From contig NZ_LIQX01000194.1 of assembly GCF_001418475.1 (NCBI RefSeq), positions 1-54,113 on the forward strand: a stretch of 54,113 nucleotides of DNA, in the 5' to 3' direction. Numbering within the stretch: the first letter of the stretch is position 1; each line of letters begins with the position of its first letter. Source of the DNA: Streptomyces ossamyceticus (GTDB lineage Bacteria > Actinomycetota > Actinomycetes > Streptomycetales > Streptomycetaceae). The position numbers and the translations under genes are program-made. Below, piece by piece: positions 38,193-47,068 of this stretch. The notes beneath the pieces are model-generated. The model was given only the letters and a program-made list of their open reading frames with translations, did no database searches and was not told where the DNA came from.

Positions 38193-38285
38193 TCCGACAG
38201 GGGAGCGCCACAGCGCTGAGAGTGCGGCATCCAGGCCGCAGACCCTCTGAACCTCGCCCAGGTCATTCTGGGTAGGAAGTTCGGT
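38193..38285 (+). promoter_or_regulatory. TPP (thiamine pyrophosphate) riboswitch
   Basis: Classic THI element: ACAGGGGAGCGCC, then CTGAGAG, a stem (TGCGGC ... GCCGCA), ACCCTCTGAACCT, and CAGGT...CTGGGTAGGAAG, closing P1 with CCGA/TTCGG. It lies directly upstream of a thiamine-transporter operon and before a strong hairpin (38304-38341) that can act as its expression platform. A TAGTGT hexamer at 38164-38169 is the likely -10 element. TPP binding would repress import when thiamine is abundant. Confidence 0.95.
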
Positions 38286-38303
38286 CTTCACTCAAGCTGT
38301 TGC

Positions 38304-38341
38304 GCCCTGCCCGGGGACCCGCCGAGGTCCCCGGGCAGGGC
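38304..38341 (+). terminator. Terminator hairpin of the TPP riboswitch
   Basis: A perfect 16-bp GC stem (38304-38319 with 38326-38341) with a six-base loop between the aptamer and the thiB start. It has no U-tract, usual for this genus. It is the probable transcription-stop half of the riboswitch. Confidence 0.8.
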
Positions 38342-38376
38342 CGCGTCTCTTCCTGGCCACCCCCAGGAGGACATCA

Positions 38377-39456
38377 GTGCACATCAGAACGTTTGTCGCC
38401 GCGGCCGTGGGCCTCGGCCTCGTCACGCTGTCCGCGTGCGGTTCGTCGTCGTCCGACGACGCCGGGTCGGGCGGCTCCAAGACCGTCACCCTCGTCAGCC
38501 ACGGCTCCTTCGGCTACTCCAAGGACGTGCTGAAGGCCTTCGAGAAGGAGTCCGGCTACAAGGTCAAGGTCCTCAAGAGCGGCGATGCCGGCCAGGCCGT
38601 CAATCAGGCGATCCTGACCAAGGACAACCCGCAGGGCGACGTCTTCTTCGGCGTCGACAACACCCTGCTGTCCCGCGCGCTCGGCAACGGCCTCTTCCAG
38701 CCGTACGAGGCGAAGGGCCTCGACAAGGTCGGCGCCGCGTACCAGCTCGACAAGGACGAGCACCGGGTCACGCCCATCGACTCCGGTGACATCTGCGTCA
38801 ACTACGACAAGGCGTACTTCAGCGAGAAGAAGATCGAGCCGCCGCAGACGTTCGACGATCTGATCAAGCCCGAGTACAAGGACCTCCTCGTCACCGAGAA
38901 CGCCTCCACCTCCTCGCCCGGCCTCGGCTTCGTCCTCGGCACGGCCGCGAAGTACGGCGACGGGGGGTGGGAGGGCTACTGGAAGAAGCTCAAGGCCAAC
39001 GGCGTCAAGGTCGTCGACGGCTGGGAGCAGGCGTACTACCAGGAGTTCTCCGGGTCGACGGACGGCAAGAAGGCGGGCGGCGACCGGCCCCTCGTCGTGT
39101 CGTACGCCTCCTCGCCGCCCGCCGAGGTCATCTACGCCAAGCCGCGTCCGAAGACCGCGCCCACCGGCGTCGCCGCCGGCACCTGCTTCCGGCAGATCGA
39201 GTTCGCCGGGCTGCTGAGCAACGCGCGCAACGCCGAGGGCGGCAAGGCGCTCATCGACTTCCTGATCTCGAAGAGGTTCCAGGAGGACATGCCGCTCAAC
39301 ATGTTCGTGTACCCGGTGGTCGACGGCGCGTCCGTGCCCGCCGACTTCGCCGAGTACGGACCGCCCGCGAAGGACCCGGAGACCATGGCGCCGGCGAAGA
39401 TCGCCGAGAACCGTGACGAGTGGGTCAAGTCATGGACCTCGCTCGTACTGAAGTAG
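38377..39456 (+). CDS. thiB: Thiamine ABC transporter substrate-binding lipoprotein
   Basis: A 359-residue solute-binding protein. Lipoprotein signal with lipobox LSAC (Cys at residue 21), then SSSSDDAGSGG linker and a periplasmic-binding fold (TVTLVSHGSFGYSKDVLKAF, GDVFFGVDNTLLSRAL, DSGDICVNYDK). This is the ThiB/SfuA-type pattern; the TPP riboswitch upstream makes thiamine or TPP the substrate. GTG start at 38377 with AGGAGG six bases upstream. First gene of a three-gene operon. Confidence 0.93.
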   Translation: MHIRTFVAAAVGLGLVTLSACGSSSSDDAGSGGSKTVTLVSHGSFGYSKDVLKAFEKESGYKVKVLKSGDAGQAVNQAILTKDNPQGDVFFGVDNTLLSRALGNGLFQPYEAKGLDKVGAAYQLDKDEHRVTPIDSGDICVNYDKAYFSEKKIEPPQTFDDLIKPEYKDLLVTENASTSSPGLGFVLGTAAKYGDGGWEGYWKKLKANGVKVVDGWEQAYYQEFSGSTDGKKAGGDRPLVVSYASSPPAEVIYAKPRPKTAPTGVAAGTCFRQIEFAGLLSNARNAEGGKALIDFLISKRFQEDMPLNMFVYPVVDGASVPADFAEYGPPAKDPETMAPAKIAENRDEWVKSWTSLVLK

Positions 39457-41174
39457 CCAAGGAGCCCCCCGGGCCGGCCGAGGCCGCGCCCCGGCGGAGG
39501 CCCCGCAGCGGCGGCGCGGCGCGGCTCGGGCTGATGGCCCTGCCCGTCGCGTTCTTCGGGGTGTTCTTCGCCTACCCGGTCGCCGCGATCGTCGTCCGGG
39601 GGCTGAAGACCGGGGGGCGCGGCGGGGGCTGGCAGTTCGGGCGGATCGCCGAGGTGCTGGGGGACTCCGGGATCCGGCACGTGCTGTGGTTCACCACCTG
39701 GCAGGCGCTCGTCTCGACCGTGCTCACCCTGCTGATCGCGCTCCCCGGCGCGTATGTGTTCGCGCGCTTCGATTTCAGGGGCAAGGACGTCCTGCGAGCG
39801 GTGGTGACCGTGCCGTTCGTGCTGCCGACCGTGGTCGTCGGTACGGCGTTCCTGGCGCTGCTCGGGCGCGGGGGGCTGCTCGACGAGCTGGGGGGCGTAC
39901 GGCTGGACACCACGGTGTGGGCGATCCTGCTCGCACACGTGTTCTTCAACTACGCGGTCGTCGTCCGGACCGTCGGCGGGCTGTGGGCGCAGCTCGACCC
40001 GCGGCAGGAGGAGGCCGCGCGGATGCTCGGGGCCTCCCCGCTCGGGGCCTGGCGGAAGGTGACCCTGCCGGCGCTCGGGCCCGCCGTGGCCGCCGCCGCC
40101 CTGATGGTCTTCCTCTTCACCTTCACCTCGTTCGGCGTGGTGCAGATCCTCGGCGGGCCGACCTTCTCCACGCTCGAAGTGGAGATCTACCGGCAGACCT
40201 CGGAGATCTTCGACCTGACGACGGCCGCCGTGCTGACCCTCGTGCAGTTCGTCGCGGTCGGGTTGATCCTCGCCGTGCACGCCTGGACCGTGCGGCGGCG
40301 GGAGACCGCGCTGCGACTGGTCGACGCCTCGCTCACGGCACGGCGGCCGCGAGGAGCCGGGCAGTGGGCGCTGCTGGCCGGGGTCCTCGCCACGGTGGTC
40401 GTGCTGATCCTGCTGCCGCTGGGCGTCCTGGTCGAGCGATCGCTCGACGCACCGGGATTCGGCTACTACAAGGCGCTGACCAGCGACGACAGCGGGATCT
40501 TCCTGGTGGCGCCGATCGAGGCGATCGGCAACTCTCTCAGCTACGCGTGCGCCGCGACCGCCATCGCCGTCCTCGTGGGCGGCCTCGCGGCGGCCGCCCT
40601 CACTCTGCGCACCCGCCCCCGCGGCGACGGGAGGACCCCTGCGGCCGACCGTCTCGTCCGGGGCTTCGACGCGCTGCTCATGCTGCCGCTCGGGGTGTCC
40701 GCCGTGACCGTCGGCTTCGGCTTCCTGATCGCGCTGGACGAACCACCGCTCGATCTGCGCAGCTCCTGGATCCTGGTGCCCCTCGCCCAGGCCCTCGTCG
40801 GCGTCCCCTTCGTCGTACGGACCATGCTGCCCGTGCTGCGGGCGGTGGACCAACGGCTGCGCGAGGCGGCGAGCGTCCTCGGAGCGTCGCCGTGGCGGGT
40901 GTGGCGCGAGGTCGACCTGCCGCTCGTACGGCGGGCCCTGCTGATCGCGGCCGGGTTCGCCTTCGCCGTCTCGCTCGGTGAGTTCGGGGCGACCGTGTTC
41001 ATCGCGCGCGCCGACAACCCGACCCTGCCGGTGGCCGTGGCCCGGCTGCTCGGCAGGCCGGGTGACCTCAACTACGGCCAGGCCATGGCCCTTTCGACGA
41101 TTCTGATGGTGGTGTGCGCGGTGGCCCTGCTGGCCCTGGAGCGCCTCCGCACCGATCGCACGGGGGAGTTCTGA
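39432..41174 (+). CDS. thiP: Thiamine ABC transporter permease (fused double domain)
   Basis: A 580-residue membrane protein with two homologous permease halves, each about six helices and one EAA loop (EEAARMLGASPLGAWRKVTL and LREAASVLGASPWRVWREVD). This fused double permease is characteristic of ThiP/FbpB-type importers. ATG at 39432 overlaps the thiB stop by 25 bases, so translation is probably coupled; the GTG at 39420 is an alternative. Confidence 0.92.
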   Translation: MDLARTEVAKEPPGPAEAAPRRRPRSGGAARLGLMALPVAFFGVFFAYPVAAIVVRGLKTGGRGGGWQFGRIAEVLGDSGIRHVLWFTTWQALVSTVLTLLIALPGAYVFARFDFRGKDVLRAVVTVPFVLPTVVVGTAFLALLGRGGLLDELGGVRLDTTVWAILLAHVFFNYAVVVRTVGGLWAQLDPRQEEAARMLGASPLGAWRKVTLPALGPAVAAAALMVFLFTFTSFGVVQILGGPTFSTLEVEIYRQTSEIFDLTTAAVLTLVQFVAVGLILAVHAWTVRRRETALRLVDASLTARRPRGAGQWALLAGVLATVVVLILLPLGVLVERSLDAPGFGYYKALTSDDSGIFLVAPIEAIGNSLSYACAATAIAVLVGGLAAAALTLRTRPRGDGRTPAADRLVRGFDALLMLPLGVSAVTVGFGFLIALDEPPLDLRSSWILVPLAQALVGVPFVVRTMLPVLRAVDQRLREAASVLGASPWRVWREVDLPLVRRALLIAAGFAFAVSLGEFGATVFIARADNPTLPVAVARLLGRPGDLNYGQAMALSTILMVVCAVALLALERLRTDRTGEF

Positions 41175-42208
41175 TGTTGCTGAGGATCGAGGGCGCGACC
41201 GTACGGTTCGACGGGCGGCCCGTGCTCGACGGTGTCGATCTGGGCGTCGCCGAGCACGAGATCGTCTGCGTGCTGGGGCCGAGCGGCAGCGGGAAGTCGA
41301 CCCTGCTGCGGGCGGTCGCCGGGCTCCAGCCCCTCGACGCCGGACGGGTGTCGCTGGACGGGCACGACCAGTCGGGCGTCCCGGCGCACAAGCGCGGCGT
41401 CGGCCTGATGTTCCAGGACCACCAGCTGTTCCCCCAGCGGGACGTCGCGGGCAACGTCGCCTTCGGGCCCCGGATGCACGGCGCCGCGAAGGACGAACGC
41501 GCCGCCCGCGTAAGGGAGTTGCTGGAACTGGTCGGACTGCCCGGGGCGGCGCGCCGCCGGGTCGGGGAGCTGTCCGGCGGTGAGCAGCAGCGGGTCGCGC
41601 TGGCCCGCGCCCTCGCGCCACGCCCCCGGCTGCTCATGCTCGACGAACCCCTCGGCCAGCTGGACCGCTCACTGCGGGAACGACTCGTCGTCGAACTCCG
41701 GCAACTCTTCGCCGAGTTGGGCACGACCGTGCTGGCGGTCACACATGACCAGGGGGAGGCGTTCGCGCTGGCCGACCGGGTCGTGGTGATGCAGGACGGA
41801 CGGATCGCCCAGTCCGGCACGCCGCTGGAGGTGTGGCAGCGCCCGGCGGACGAGTTCGTGGCCCGGTTCCTCGGCTTCGACAACGTGGTCGACGCGACGG
41901 TGACGGGCCAGGCCGCCGACACCCCCTGGGGCAAGGTGCCGGTGCCCGAGGGCTCGCCGCAGGGACCGGGCGCGCTGCTGGTGCGGCCCGCCGGGGTACG
42001 GCTGGTCGACGCCGCCGACGGACTGCCCTGCACCGTGGCCGCACGCACCTTCCGGGGCACCCATGTCGCCGTGCACCTCCAGCCCGAGGGCGCGCCACGA
42101 CTGGAGGCGGCGTGCGCGCTGCGGGACGCGCCGGACCCCGGAGACCAGGTGGGCGTGGCCTTCGACGCCGCCGAAATCCTCGTGCTCGGCGGTGACCCGG
42201 CCGCATAG
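41174..42208 (+). CDS. thiQ: Thiamine ABC transporter ATP-binding protein
   Basis: A 344-residue ATPase of the CysA/ThiQ class. Walker A GPSGSGKST, Q-loop FQDHQLFPQ, signature LSGGEQQR, Walker B LLMLDEPLG, and H-loop THDQGEAFAL. A C-terminal TOBE-like domain (about 250-344) is present. The start codon shares a base with the thiP stop (TGATG). It completes the thiamine import operon. Confidence 0.92.
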   Translation: MLLRIEGATVRFDGRPVLDGVDLGVAEHEIVCVLGPSGSGKSTLLRAVAGLQPLDAGRVSLDGHDQSGVPAHKRGVGLMFQDHQLFPQRDVAGNVAFGPRMHGAAKDERAARVRELLELVGLPGAARRRVGELSGGEQQRVALARALAPRPRLLMLDEPLGQLDRSLRERLVVELRQLFAELGTTVLAVTHDQGEAFALADRVVVMQDGRIAQSGTPLEVWQRPADEFVARFLGFDNVVDATVTGQAADTPWGKVPVPEGSPQGPGALLVRPAGVRLVDAADGLPCTVAARTFRGTHVAVHLQPEGAPRLEAACALRDAPDPGDQVGVAFDAAEILVLGGDPAA

Positions 42209-42219
42209 GGTCCACCACC

Positions 42220-43035
42220 ATGACCCTGCGTACCCGTGAACCACAGGCCCGTCACGACCGTTACTGCGCCGAGATCGAGCACCAGCTACGGCTGTTGAGG
42301 GACGTCGTGACCTCCGGAGCGGACCTCTCGGCGACCGTGCCGACCTGCCCCGACTGGACGTTGGAACAGCTCGTCCGGCACACCGGCGGCTCCCTGCGCT
42401 GGGTCGAACTCAACATACGGACGCGGGCGGAGGAAGAGGTGCCCGAGGAGCGGGTGCCGCTGTACGACGGCCCCGAGAAGCAGGGGGACCCGGCCGAGCT
42501 GGACGCCTGGCTCGCGCGGACGGGGGAGGAACTCCTCGCCACGCTGCGGGAGGCCGGGCCGCAGGCACCGGTGTGGTCCTGGGGCTGGGAGCGGACCGCC
42601 GGTTTCTGGGCCCGTCGGATGACCCATGAACTGGTCGTCCACCGGGCCGACGCGACCCTCGCCGCCGGGCTGCCGTACGAGGTGGCACCCGAGATCGCCG
42701 CCGACGCGATCGACGAGTGGCTGGAGATCGTCGAGTTCGCCCAGCGGACCGAGCCGGACGACGCGGCCGCCGAACTGCGCGGACCCGGCCGCAGCATCCA
42801 CCTCCACGCCACCGACGCACCCGCCGACGTGACGGCCGAATGGCTGGTCGCCCTGACCGAGGAGGGCGTGCGCTGGCGGCACGGCCATGAGAAGGCGACC
42901 GTCGCGCTGCGCGGCCCGCTCACCGACGTACTGCTCGCCTTCTACCGCCGACTGCCCCCGGACGGCGGTCGTCTGGAGGTCCTGGGCGACCGGGAACTGC
43001 TGCACTTCTGGCTGGAGCGGGCGACCTTCGGGTGA
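42220..43035 (+). CDS. Maleylpyruvate isomerase family mycothiol-dependent enzyme
   Basis: A 271-residue protein with a DinB-like mycothiol-binding N-terminal domain: TCPDWTLEQLVRHTGGSLRW and MTHELVVHRADATLA supply the histidines that bind metal in this family. The C-terminal half is a sterol-carrier-like domain. These enzymes use mycothiol, the actinobacterial thiol, in isomerisation or detoxification; its substrate is unknown. It starts only 12 bases after thiQ, so it may be cotranscribed although unrelated in function. Confidence 0.87.
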   Translation: MTLRTREPQARHDRYCAEIEHQLRLLRDVVTSGADLSATVPTCPDWTLEQLVRHTGGSLRWVELNIRTRAEEEVPEERVPLYDGPEKQGDPAELDAWLARTGEELLATLREAGPQAPVWSWGWERTAGFWARRMTHELVVHRADATLAAGLPYEVAPEIAADAIDEWLEIVEFAQRTEPDDAAAELRGPGRSIHLHATDAPADVTAEWLVALTEEGVRWRHGHEKATVALRGPLTDVLLAFYRRLPPDGGRLEVLGDRELLHFWLERATFG

Positions 43036-43074
43036 GCCGCGCGGGCGGACCGCTCGGCGCGGCCCCCGACACGC

Positions 43075-43113
43075 GTGCGGCCCGCGCCCCTCACCGAGGA
43101 GCAGGGGCCGCAC
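43075..43113. terminator. Hairpin between convergent genes
   Basis: A 9-bp perfect stem GTGCGGCCC (43075-43083) with GGGCCGCAC (43105-43113) and a 21-base loop, just upstream of the 3' end of the leftward sortase-substrate gene. Confidence 0.6.
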
Positions 43114-43129
43114 GGCCGTACGCGGACGG

Positions 43130-43876
43130 TCAGCGCATGGAGGACCCGCGGCGCCGCATGCTGTAGAACACGGCACCGACGCCGAGGGCGACCAGGACCG
43201 CCGCGACACCCGCTATCGGACCGGTGTCGGAGTCGGCGCCGGTCTCCGCGAGGTTGGAGTCACCCTCGGGGGAGGGGAGGTTGTTGGTGCCGCCCGAACC
43301 CGCGGGCGTGCCGCTCTCCGAGGTGGACGGCGTGGGGGCCTTCCCCTCCTCGGCCGGCTCCTTCTCGGCGGCCTGTCCCGGCTTCTCGGGCTGTCCCGGC
43401 TTCTCGGGCTTCCCCGGCTTGTCGGGCTTTCCGGGCTTCTCCTGCTTCTCGGAGGAGGCCGGCGGGGTGTCGTCCGCCTTCTTGCAGGACTCGTCGGGCG
43501 CGACCAGGATCGGCAGGTCGTCGTCGACGTACTTGTCCGCCGCGATGTGGATGCGGTACTCGGCCTTCGGCTTCCATTTCTCGTCGAAGGTGACGGTCAC
43601 ACCCTCGGCAGTGGAGCCCTCGATGACCTGGGTGCCGACCTTGCGCAGGTCGGCACCGTTGTTCTCCAGGTAGACGGTGACCTCGGCCGGGACGCCCAGC
43701 GGGTCCACGTCGGTCACGCGGATGACGCCCTGGCCGCCGTCGCACTCCGCCACGGCGGAGAAGTCCTTGATGGTGCAGGCCATGGCATTGCCCGCGAAGC
43801 CGAACACGAGTGCGGCGGAAGCGGAGGCGACACCGAGACAACGCGCTGTTCGCGCGATTCGGGGAGATGTGGACAC
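43130..43876 (-). CDS. LAETG-type sortase-anchored cell-wall protein
   Basis: A 248-residue secreted protein. Signal peptide at the N-terminus (ALVFGFAGNAMA), an extracellular beta-type domain of about 110 residues with two cysteines (MACTIKD, DESCKK) that could form a disulfide, a Lys/Pro/Glu/Gly repeat stalk (EKPGKPDKPGKPEKPGQPEK), a Thr/Ser/Gly linker, and a C-terminal sorting signal: LAETG, hydrophobic helix, RRRG. LAxTG is the class E sortase motif of streptomycetes. GTG at 43876 has a GAAGGG ribosome site and a strong promoter upstream. Confidence 0.93.
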   Translation of the reverse strand: MSTSPRIARTARCLGVASASAALVFGFAGNAMACTIKDFSAVAECDGGQGVIRVTDVDPLGVPAEVTVYLENNGADLRKVGTQVIEGSTAEGVTVTFDEKWKPKAEYRIHIAADKYVDDDLPILVAPDESCKKADDTPPASSEKQEKPGKPDKPGKPEKPGQPEKPGQAAEKEPAEEGKAPTPSTSESGTPAGSGGTNNLPSPEGDSNLAETGADSDTGPIAGVAAVLVALGVGAVFYSMRRRGSSMR

Positions 43877-43958
43877 GTTTGCCCTTCACGGGGAGCACAG
43901 GGGAGTGGGGGTGACGGAGGCGCCGCCGGTGAAGCGGCTTCCCCATGTGCCTCACAGG

Positions 43959-43986
43959 TTTATAAGCGCGGCATAAGTACTGTCAA
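43959..43986 (-). promoter_or_regulatory. Consensus-like promoter of the LAETG protein gene
   Basis: On the minus strand TTGACA (43986-43981), a 16-base spacer, and TATAAA (43964-43959). This is close to the HrdB/sigma-70 consensus, much better than other promoters in the window, and predicts high expression of the sortase substrate. The leader is about 75 bases. Confidence 0.8.
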
Positions 43987-44069
43987 TCCGAAGAAGTGTC
44001 CGAGCCGTTGGCTTTGCCCATTGATGAACAGCCCACGCGTTTACTCCCGGTTCGCCGCACTGCCCGCCC

Positions 44070-45194
44070 TCATCCGCGGAGTCGCTCCAGCGCCTCGGGG
44101 GCGTCCTCGATCCGGTCGACCAGAGCGATCCGGGACTCCATGGAGCGGTCACGGGCCAGGGAGCTGAGCAGGGGCCAGGTGGGGAGCTTCTCCGTCCAGT
44201 GGACCCGGTCGACGAGGACCATGGGCGTCGGTTCGCCGCGGGACTCGTAGTAGTTGGGGGTGGCGTTGTCGAAGATCTCCTGGACGGTGCCGGCGGCGCC
44301 GGGCAGGAAGACGACGCCGTGGTCGCAGCGGGCGAGGAGGCCGTCCTCGCGGGTGGCGTTGGCGAAGTACTTGGCGATGTGGGAGGCGAACGGGTTCGGC
44401 GGCTCGTGGCCGTAGAACCAGGTGGGGATGCCCACGGAGGTGCCGCCCATGGGCCAGCGGGTGCGCACCTCGAAGGCGGCGCTCGCCCAGTCGGTGATCG
44501 ACGGCGTGAACTTCGGTGCCTTCGCCAGCAGTCGCAGGGCGTCGGTGAGCATCTCGTCGTCGTGCGGGGCGGCGTAGGCGCCGAGGTTGGCGGCCTCCAT
44601 CGCGCCCGGGCCGCCGCCGGTGGCGACCGTGAGACCGGAGCGGGCGAGGCTCCGGCCGAGACGGGCGGCATCCTCGTACGCCGTGGTGCCGCGGGACATC
44701 GCGTGGCCGCCCATCACCCCCACCACCCGTGCGCCCACGAGGAGTTCGTCGAGCGCGTCGGAGACGGAGTCGTCGTGGACGGCGCGCAGTGTGGAGGCGA
44801 AGATGTCCCGGTCGGCCTTGGTCCGCTGGAACCAGGCGTAGGAGCGGGCGTCCGGCGTCGCCTCGTATCCGCCGTCCGCCAGGGACGCGAACAGCTCGTC
44901 GGGGGAGTAGAGCAGGCCCCGGTACGGGTCGAAGGGCAGATCCGGTAGGGGCGGGAAGACCAGGGCGCCGTCCCCGCGTATCTTCGCCGCCGCGTCGTCG
45001 CGCATCGGGCAGCCGAGGAAGACGGCGCCCGCCGTGTCGGTGGTGAGCAGTTCGCGCGTACGGTCCGTCAGGTCGACGGCCTGGACGCGGTATCCGGAGA
45101 GGCTGCCGCGGGCCGAGACCGTCGCGTCGAACTCCTCGATCGTCTCGATCTCGCGGTCGTCATGGTGGGCCGCATGGGCGGGCATCGTCTGCAC
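44070..45194 (-). CDS. LOG/TIGR00730-like Rossmann-fold protein
   Basis: A 374-residue protein with a nucleotide-binding core: VVGVMGGHAMSRG, the glycine motif TGGGPGAMEAANLGA, and PGAAGTVQEIFDNAT, a variant of the PGGxGTxxE motif of cytokinin-activating LOG phosphoribohydrolases. It is longer than typical LOG enzymes, with a 120-residue N-terminal extension. A nucleotide N-ribohydrolase activity is possible. Start taken as GTG 45194, six bases after a TAGCAT hexamer (45206-45201), suggesting a leaderless mRNA; the ATG at 45185 is the alternative. Confidence 0.85.
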   Translation of the reverse strand: MQTMPAHAAHHDDREIETIEEFDATVSARGSLSGYRVQAVDLTDRTRELLTTDTAGAVFLGCPMRDDAAAKIRGDGALVFPPLPDLPFDPYRGLLYSPDELFASLADGGYEATPDARSYAWFQRTKADRDIFASTLRAVHDDSVSDALDELLVGARVVGVMGGHAMSRGTTAYEDAARLGRSLARSGLTVATGGGPGAMEAANLGAYAAPHDDEMLTDALRLLAKAPKFTPSITDWASAAFEVRTRWPMGGTSVGIPTWFYGHEPPNPFASHIAKYFANATREDGLLARCDHGVVFLPGAAGTVQEIFDNATPNYYESRGEPTPMVLVDRVHWTEKLPTWPLLSSLARDRSMESRIALVDRIEDAPEALERLRG

Positions 45195-45228
45195 CCGCCC
45201 ATGCTAGGCGCGGCCTTGCTCTGGGCGG

Positions 45229-45636
45229 TCAGCCCTCGATGACATCGGGGTTCATCCACACGACCTCCCAGGTGTGGCCGTCGAGGTCGTCGAAGGCGCG
45301 GCCGTACATGAAGTCCATCTCCTGGACCTTCTCGGAGGCCGTACCGCCGGCGGCGACCGCCTTCTCCACCAGTTCGTCCACCTTCTCGCGGCTCTCGGCG
45401 CTCAGACACAGCAGCACCTCGCTGGTCCGGGTGGCGTCCGCGATCTCCTTCTTGGTGAAGGTCGCGTAGAACGGCTTGGTGAGCAGCATTGCCACGATGG
45501 TGTCGCTGATCACGACGGAGGCGGCGTTCTCGTCGCTGAACTGCGGGTTGATCGAGTACCCCAGCTCCGTGAAGAACTTCTTGGAGGCGTCGAGGTCGTT
45601 CACGGGCAGGTTCACGAAGATCATCTGCTGGTACAT
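45229..45636 (-). CDS. VOC family protein (glyoxalase/bleomycin-resistance fold)
   Basis: A 135-residue vicinal-oxygen-chelate fold protein: MYQQMIFVNLPVNDLDASKK, FFTELGYSINPQFSDENAAS, AFDDLDGHTWEVVWMNPD. ATG at 45636 with GGGAGAG upstream. Such proteins include dioxygenases, lyases and antibiotic-binding proteins; no substrate is inferred. It lies upstream of the LOG-like gene on the same strand, 34 bases apart. Confidence 0.88.
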   Translation of the reverse strand: MYQQMIFVNLPVNDLDASKKFFTELGYSINPQFSDENAASVVISDTIVAMLLTKPFYATFTKKEIADATRTSEVLLCLSAESREKVDELVEKAVAAGGTASEKVQEMDFMYGRAFDDLDGHTWEVVWMNPDVIEG

Positions 45637-45784
45637 GCGGGTCTCTCCCGTGGCGTCGGTCGGTCCGTCGTGGGTCTCGGTCCGTTCGAGTGGGTAGACC
45701 GGGGCCCTCGGTGAAACTCATCGCCGGTCGCGGATTTTTTCGTACGAGTTCTCCGGCGCCCTCGACGCCCCGCCCGGCCGGTGG

Positions 45785-47068
45785 TCAGAAGGTCAGCGGG
45801 AGTGCCGCCAGCTCCGCGACCGTCCAGGTCAGCGGGCCGAAGACGGCGATCAGGGCGCCCGCGCGGAGCAGGGCCGCCCGGCGGGGCAGGGCGGCGGGCG
45901 CCCCCATCCGCAGCAGCGCGGCCGTGGTGTCGGCGTGCGCCCGGCGGGCCTCGACGGCGGCCGTGGCGAGGGTGAGGACGGTGCAGCCGGCCACGACGAG
46001 CGCCCCCAGTAGGGTCAGCGGACCGACCGTGGGGCGCGCTCCGGAGGACAGCGTCACCATGGCGTACGCCCCGGAGGCCACCGCGCACACCACCCCGAGC
46101 GGCCCCCCGATCCGCCGGGCCTCCGCCTGCAGCACCCGCCCCGACAGCAGCCTGAGCGCTCCCGGCCGCACGGCCTGGAGCAGTCGGCCGGTGAGGTGGG
46201 TGAGCCCGGGGCCGACGAGGGCCAGGCCCAGCGCGGTCAGCAGCCAGCCGCCGAGCACCCCGGCGGGGCTGTCGGCGAAGCCTCCGGGGAGGGCGAGGGC
46301 GGAGCCGGCGTCGGACTGCCCGGCGTAGGTCTCGACGGCGAGGCCGACGGCGAGGACGGCGACGCCCCAGGGGAGGCCGCCGGGCGCGGGACGCGGGGCC
46401 GGCGGTTGGTCGGGCTCGGCGGTCGCGGAGGTCTCCTCGTCGGGCTCCGGCTCCTCCTCGAACCTGGTCGCGCCCGCCGGTTCCCGCACCCGGCGGCGGA
46501 GGTCGAAGGTGTCGTACGCCATGAAGCGCGTCCGGGGGTTGGCGGCCCGGGTCCGGGGGCCCCGGGGGCGCAGGACCAGTGCCGTCGTCACGGACGCCAC
46601 GGCCGGGACCAGGGCGAGCAGGGTGAGGGCGGCCGGCAGCGGCAGGGGGCGTCCGGCGCCGAGCGCATCGGCGGCGGTGCCGTCGAAGGGCATGCCGGAG
46701 AGGTCGCCGCGCAGGTGGAGGAAGACGAGCAGGGCGAGCAGGGAGCCCAGGGTGGTGGACAGGGCCGTCGTCACGGCGGAGACGGCCATGAGGTGGACCG
46801 GGCCGAGGCCGATGGCGGACAGGCCGGGGCGCGGCCGGGTGCCGGGGTCGGTCCGGGCGACCGTCACCGCGAAGTGGATCGTGGCGGCGGCGGGGGCGAG
46901 GCACCAGAGCAGCCGGAGCAGTGAACCGGACGAGGCGTGCGGGTGGGACAGGGCGTATCCGAGGGCGCACAGCAGCAGGAATCCCGTGCCGCCGGAGGCC
47001 GCGGCGACGAGCAGTCGGCGGAGCTGGACGACGGGGTGGGCGCGGCGGGCTAGACGGAGAGCGAGCAC
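45785..47068 (-). CDS. ABC transporter membrane protein, putative permease
   Basis: A 427-residue membrane protein with about eight to ten hydrophobic segments (FLLLCALGYALSH, HLMAVSAVTTALSTTLGSLL, ALTLLALVPAVASVTTALVL) and an acidic cytoplasmic loop (EEEPEPDEETSATAEPDQPP). It resembles FtsX-like/exporter permeases only loosely. It overlaps the ATPase gene by 19 bases, so the two form a pair. Substrate unknown. Confidence 0.75.
   Translation of the reverse strand: MLALRLARRAHPVVQLRRLLVAAASGGTGFLLLCALGYALSHPHASSGSLLRLLWCLAPAAATIHFAVTVARTDPGTRPRPGLSAIGLGPVHLMAVSAVTTALSTTLGSLLALLVFLHLRGDLSGMPFDGTAADALGAGRPLPLPAALTLLALVPAVASVTTALVLRPRGPRTRAANPRTRFMAYDTFDLRRRVREPAGATRFEEEPEPDEETSATAEPDQPPAPRPAPGGLPWGVAVLAVGLAVETYAGQSDAGSALALPGGFADSPAGVLGGWLLTALGLALVGPGLTHLTGRLLQAVRPGALRLLSGRVLQAEARRIGGPLGVVCAVASGAYAMVTLSSGARPTVGPLTLLGALVVAGCTVLTLATAAVEARRAHADTTAALLRMGAPAALPRRAALLRAGALIAVFGPLTWTVAELAALPLTF

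Noticed and set aside
39132..41621. An 829-codon open frame on the - strand
   Set aside because: It is antisense to the thiamine transporter genes and has Arg/Gly/Pro-rich composition without domains.
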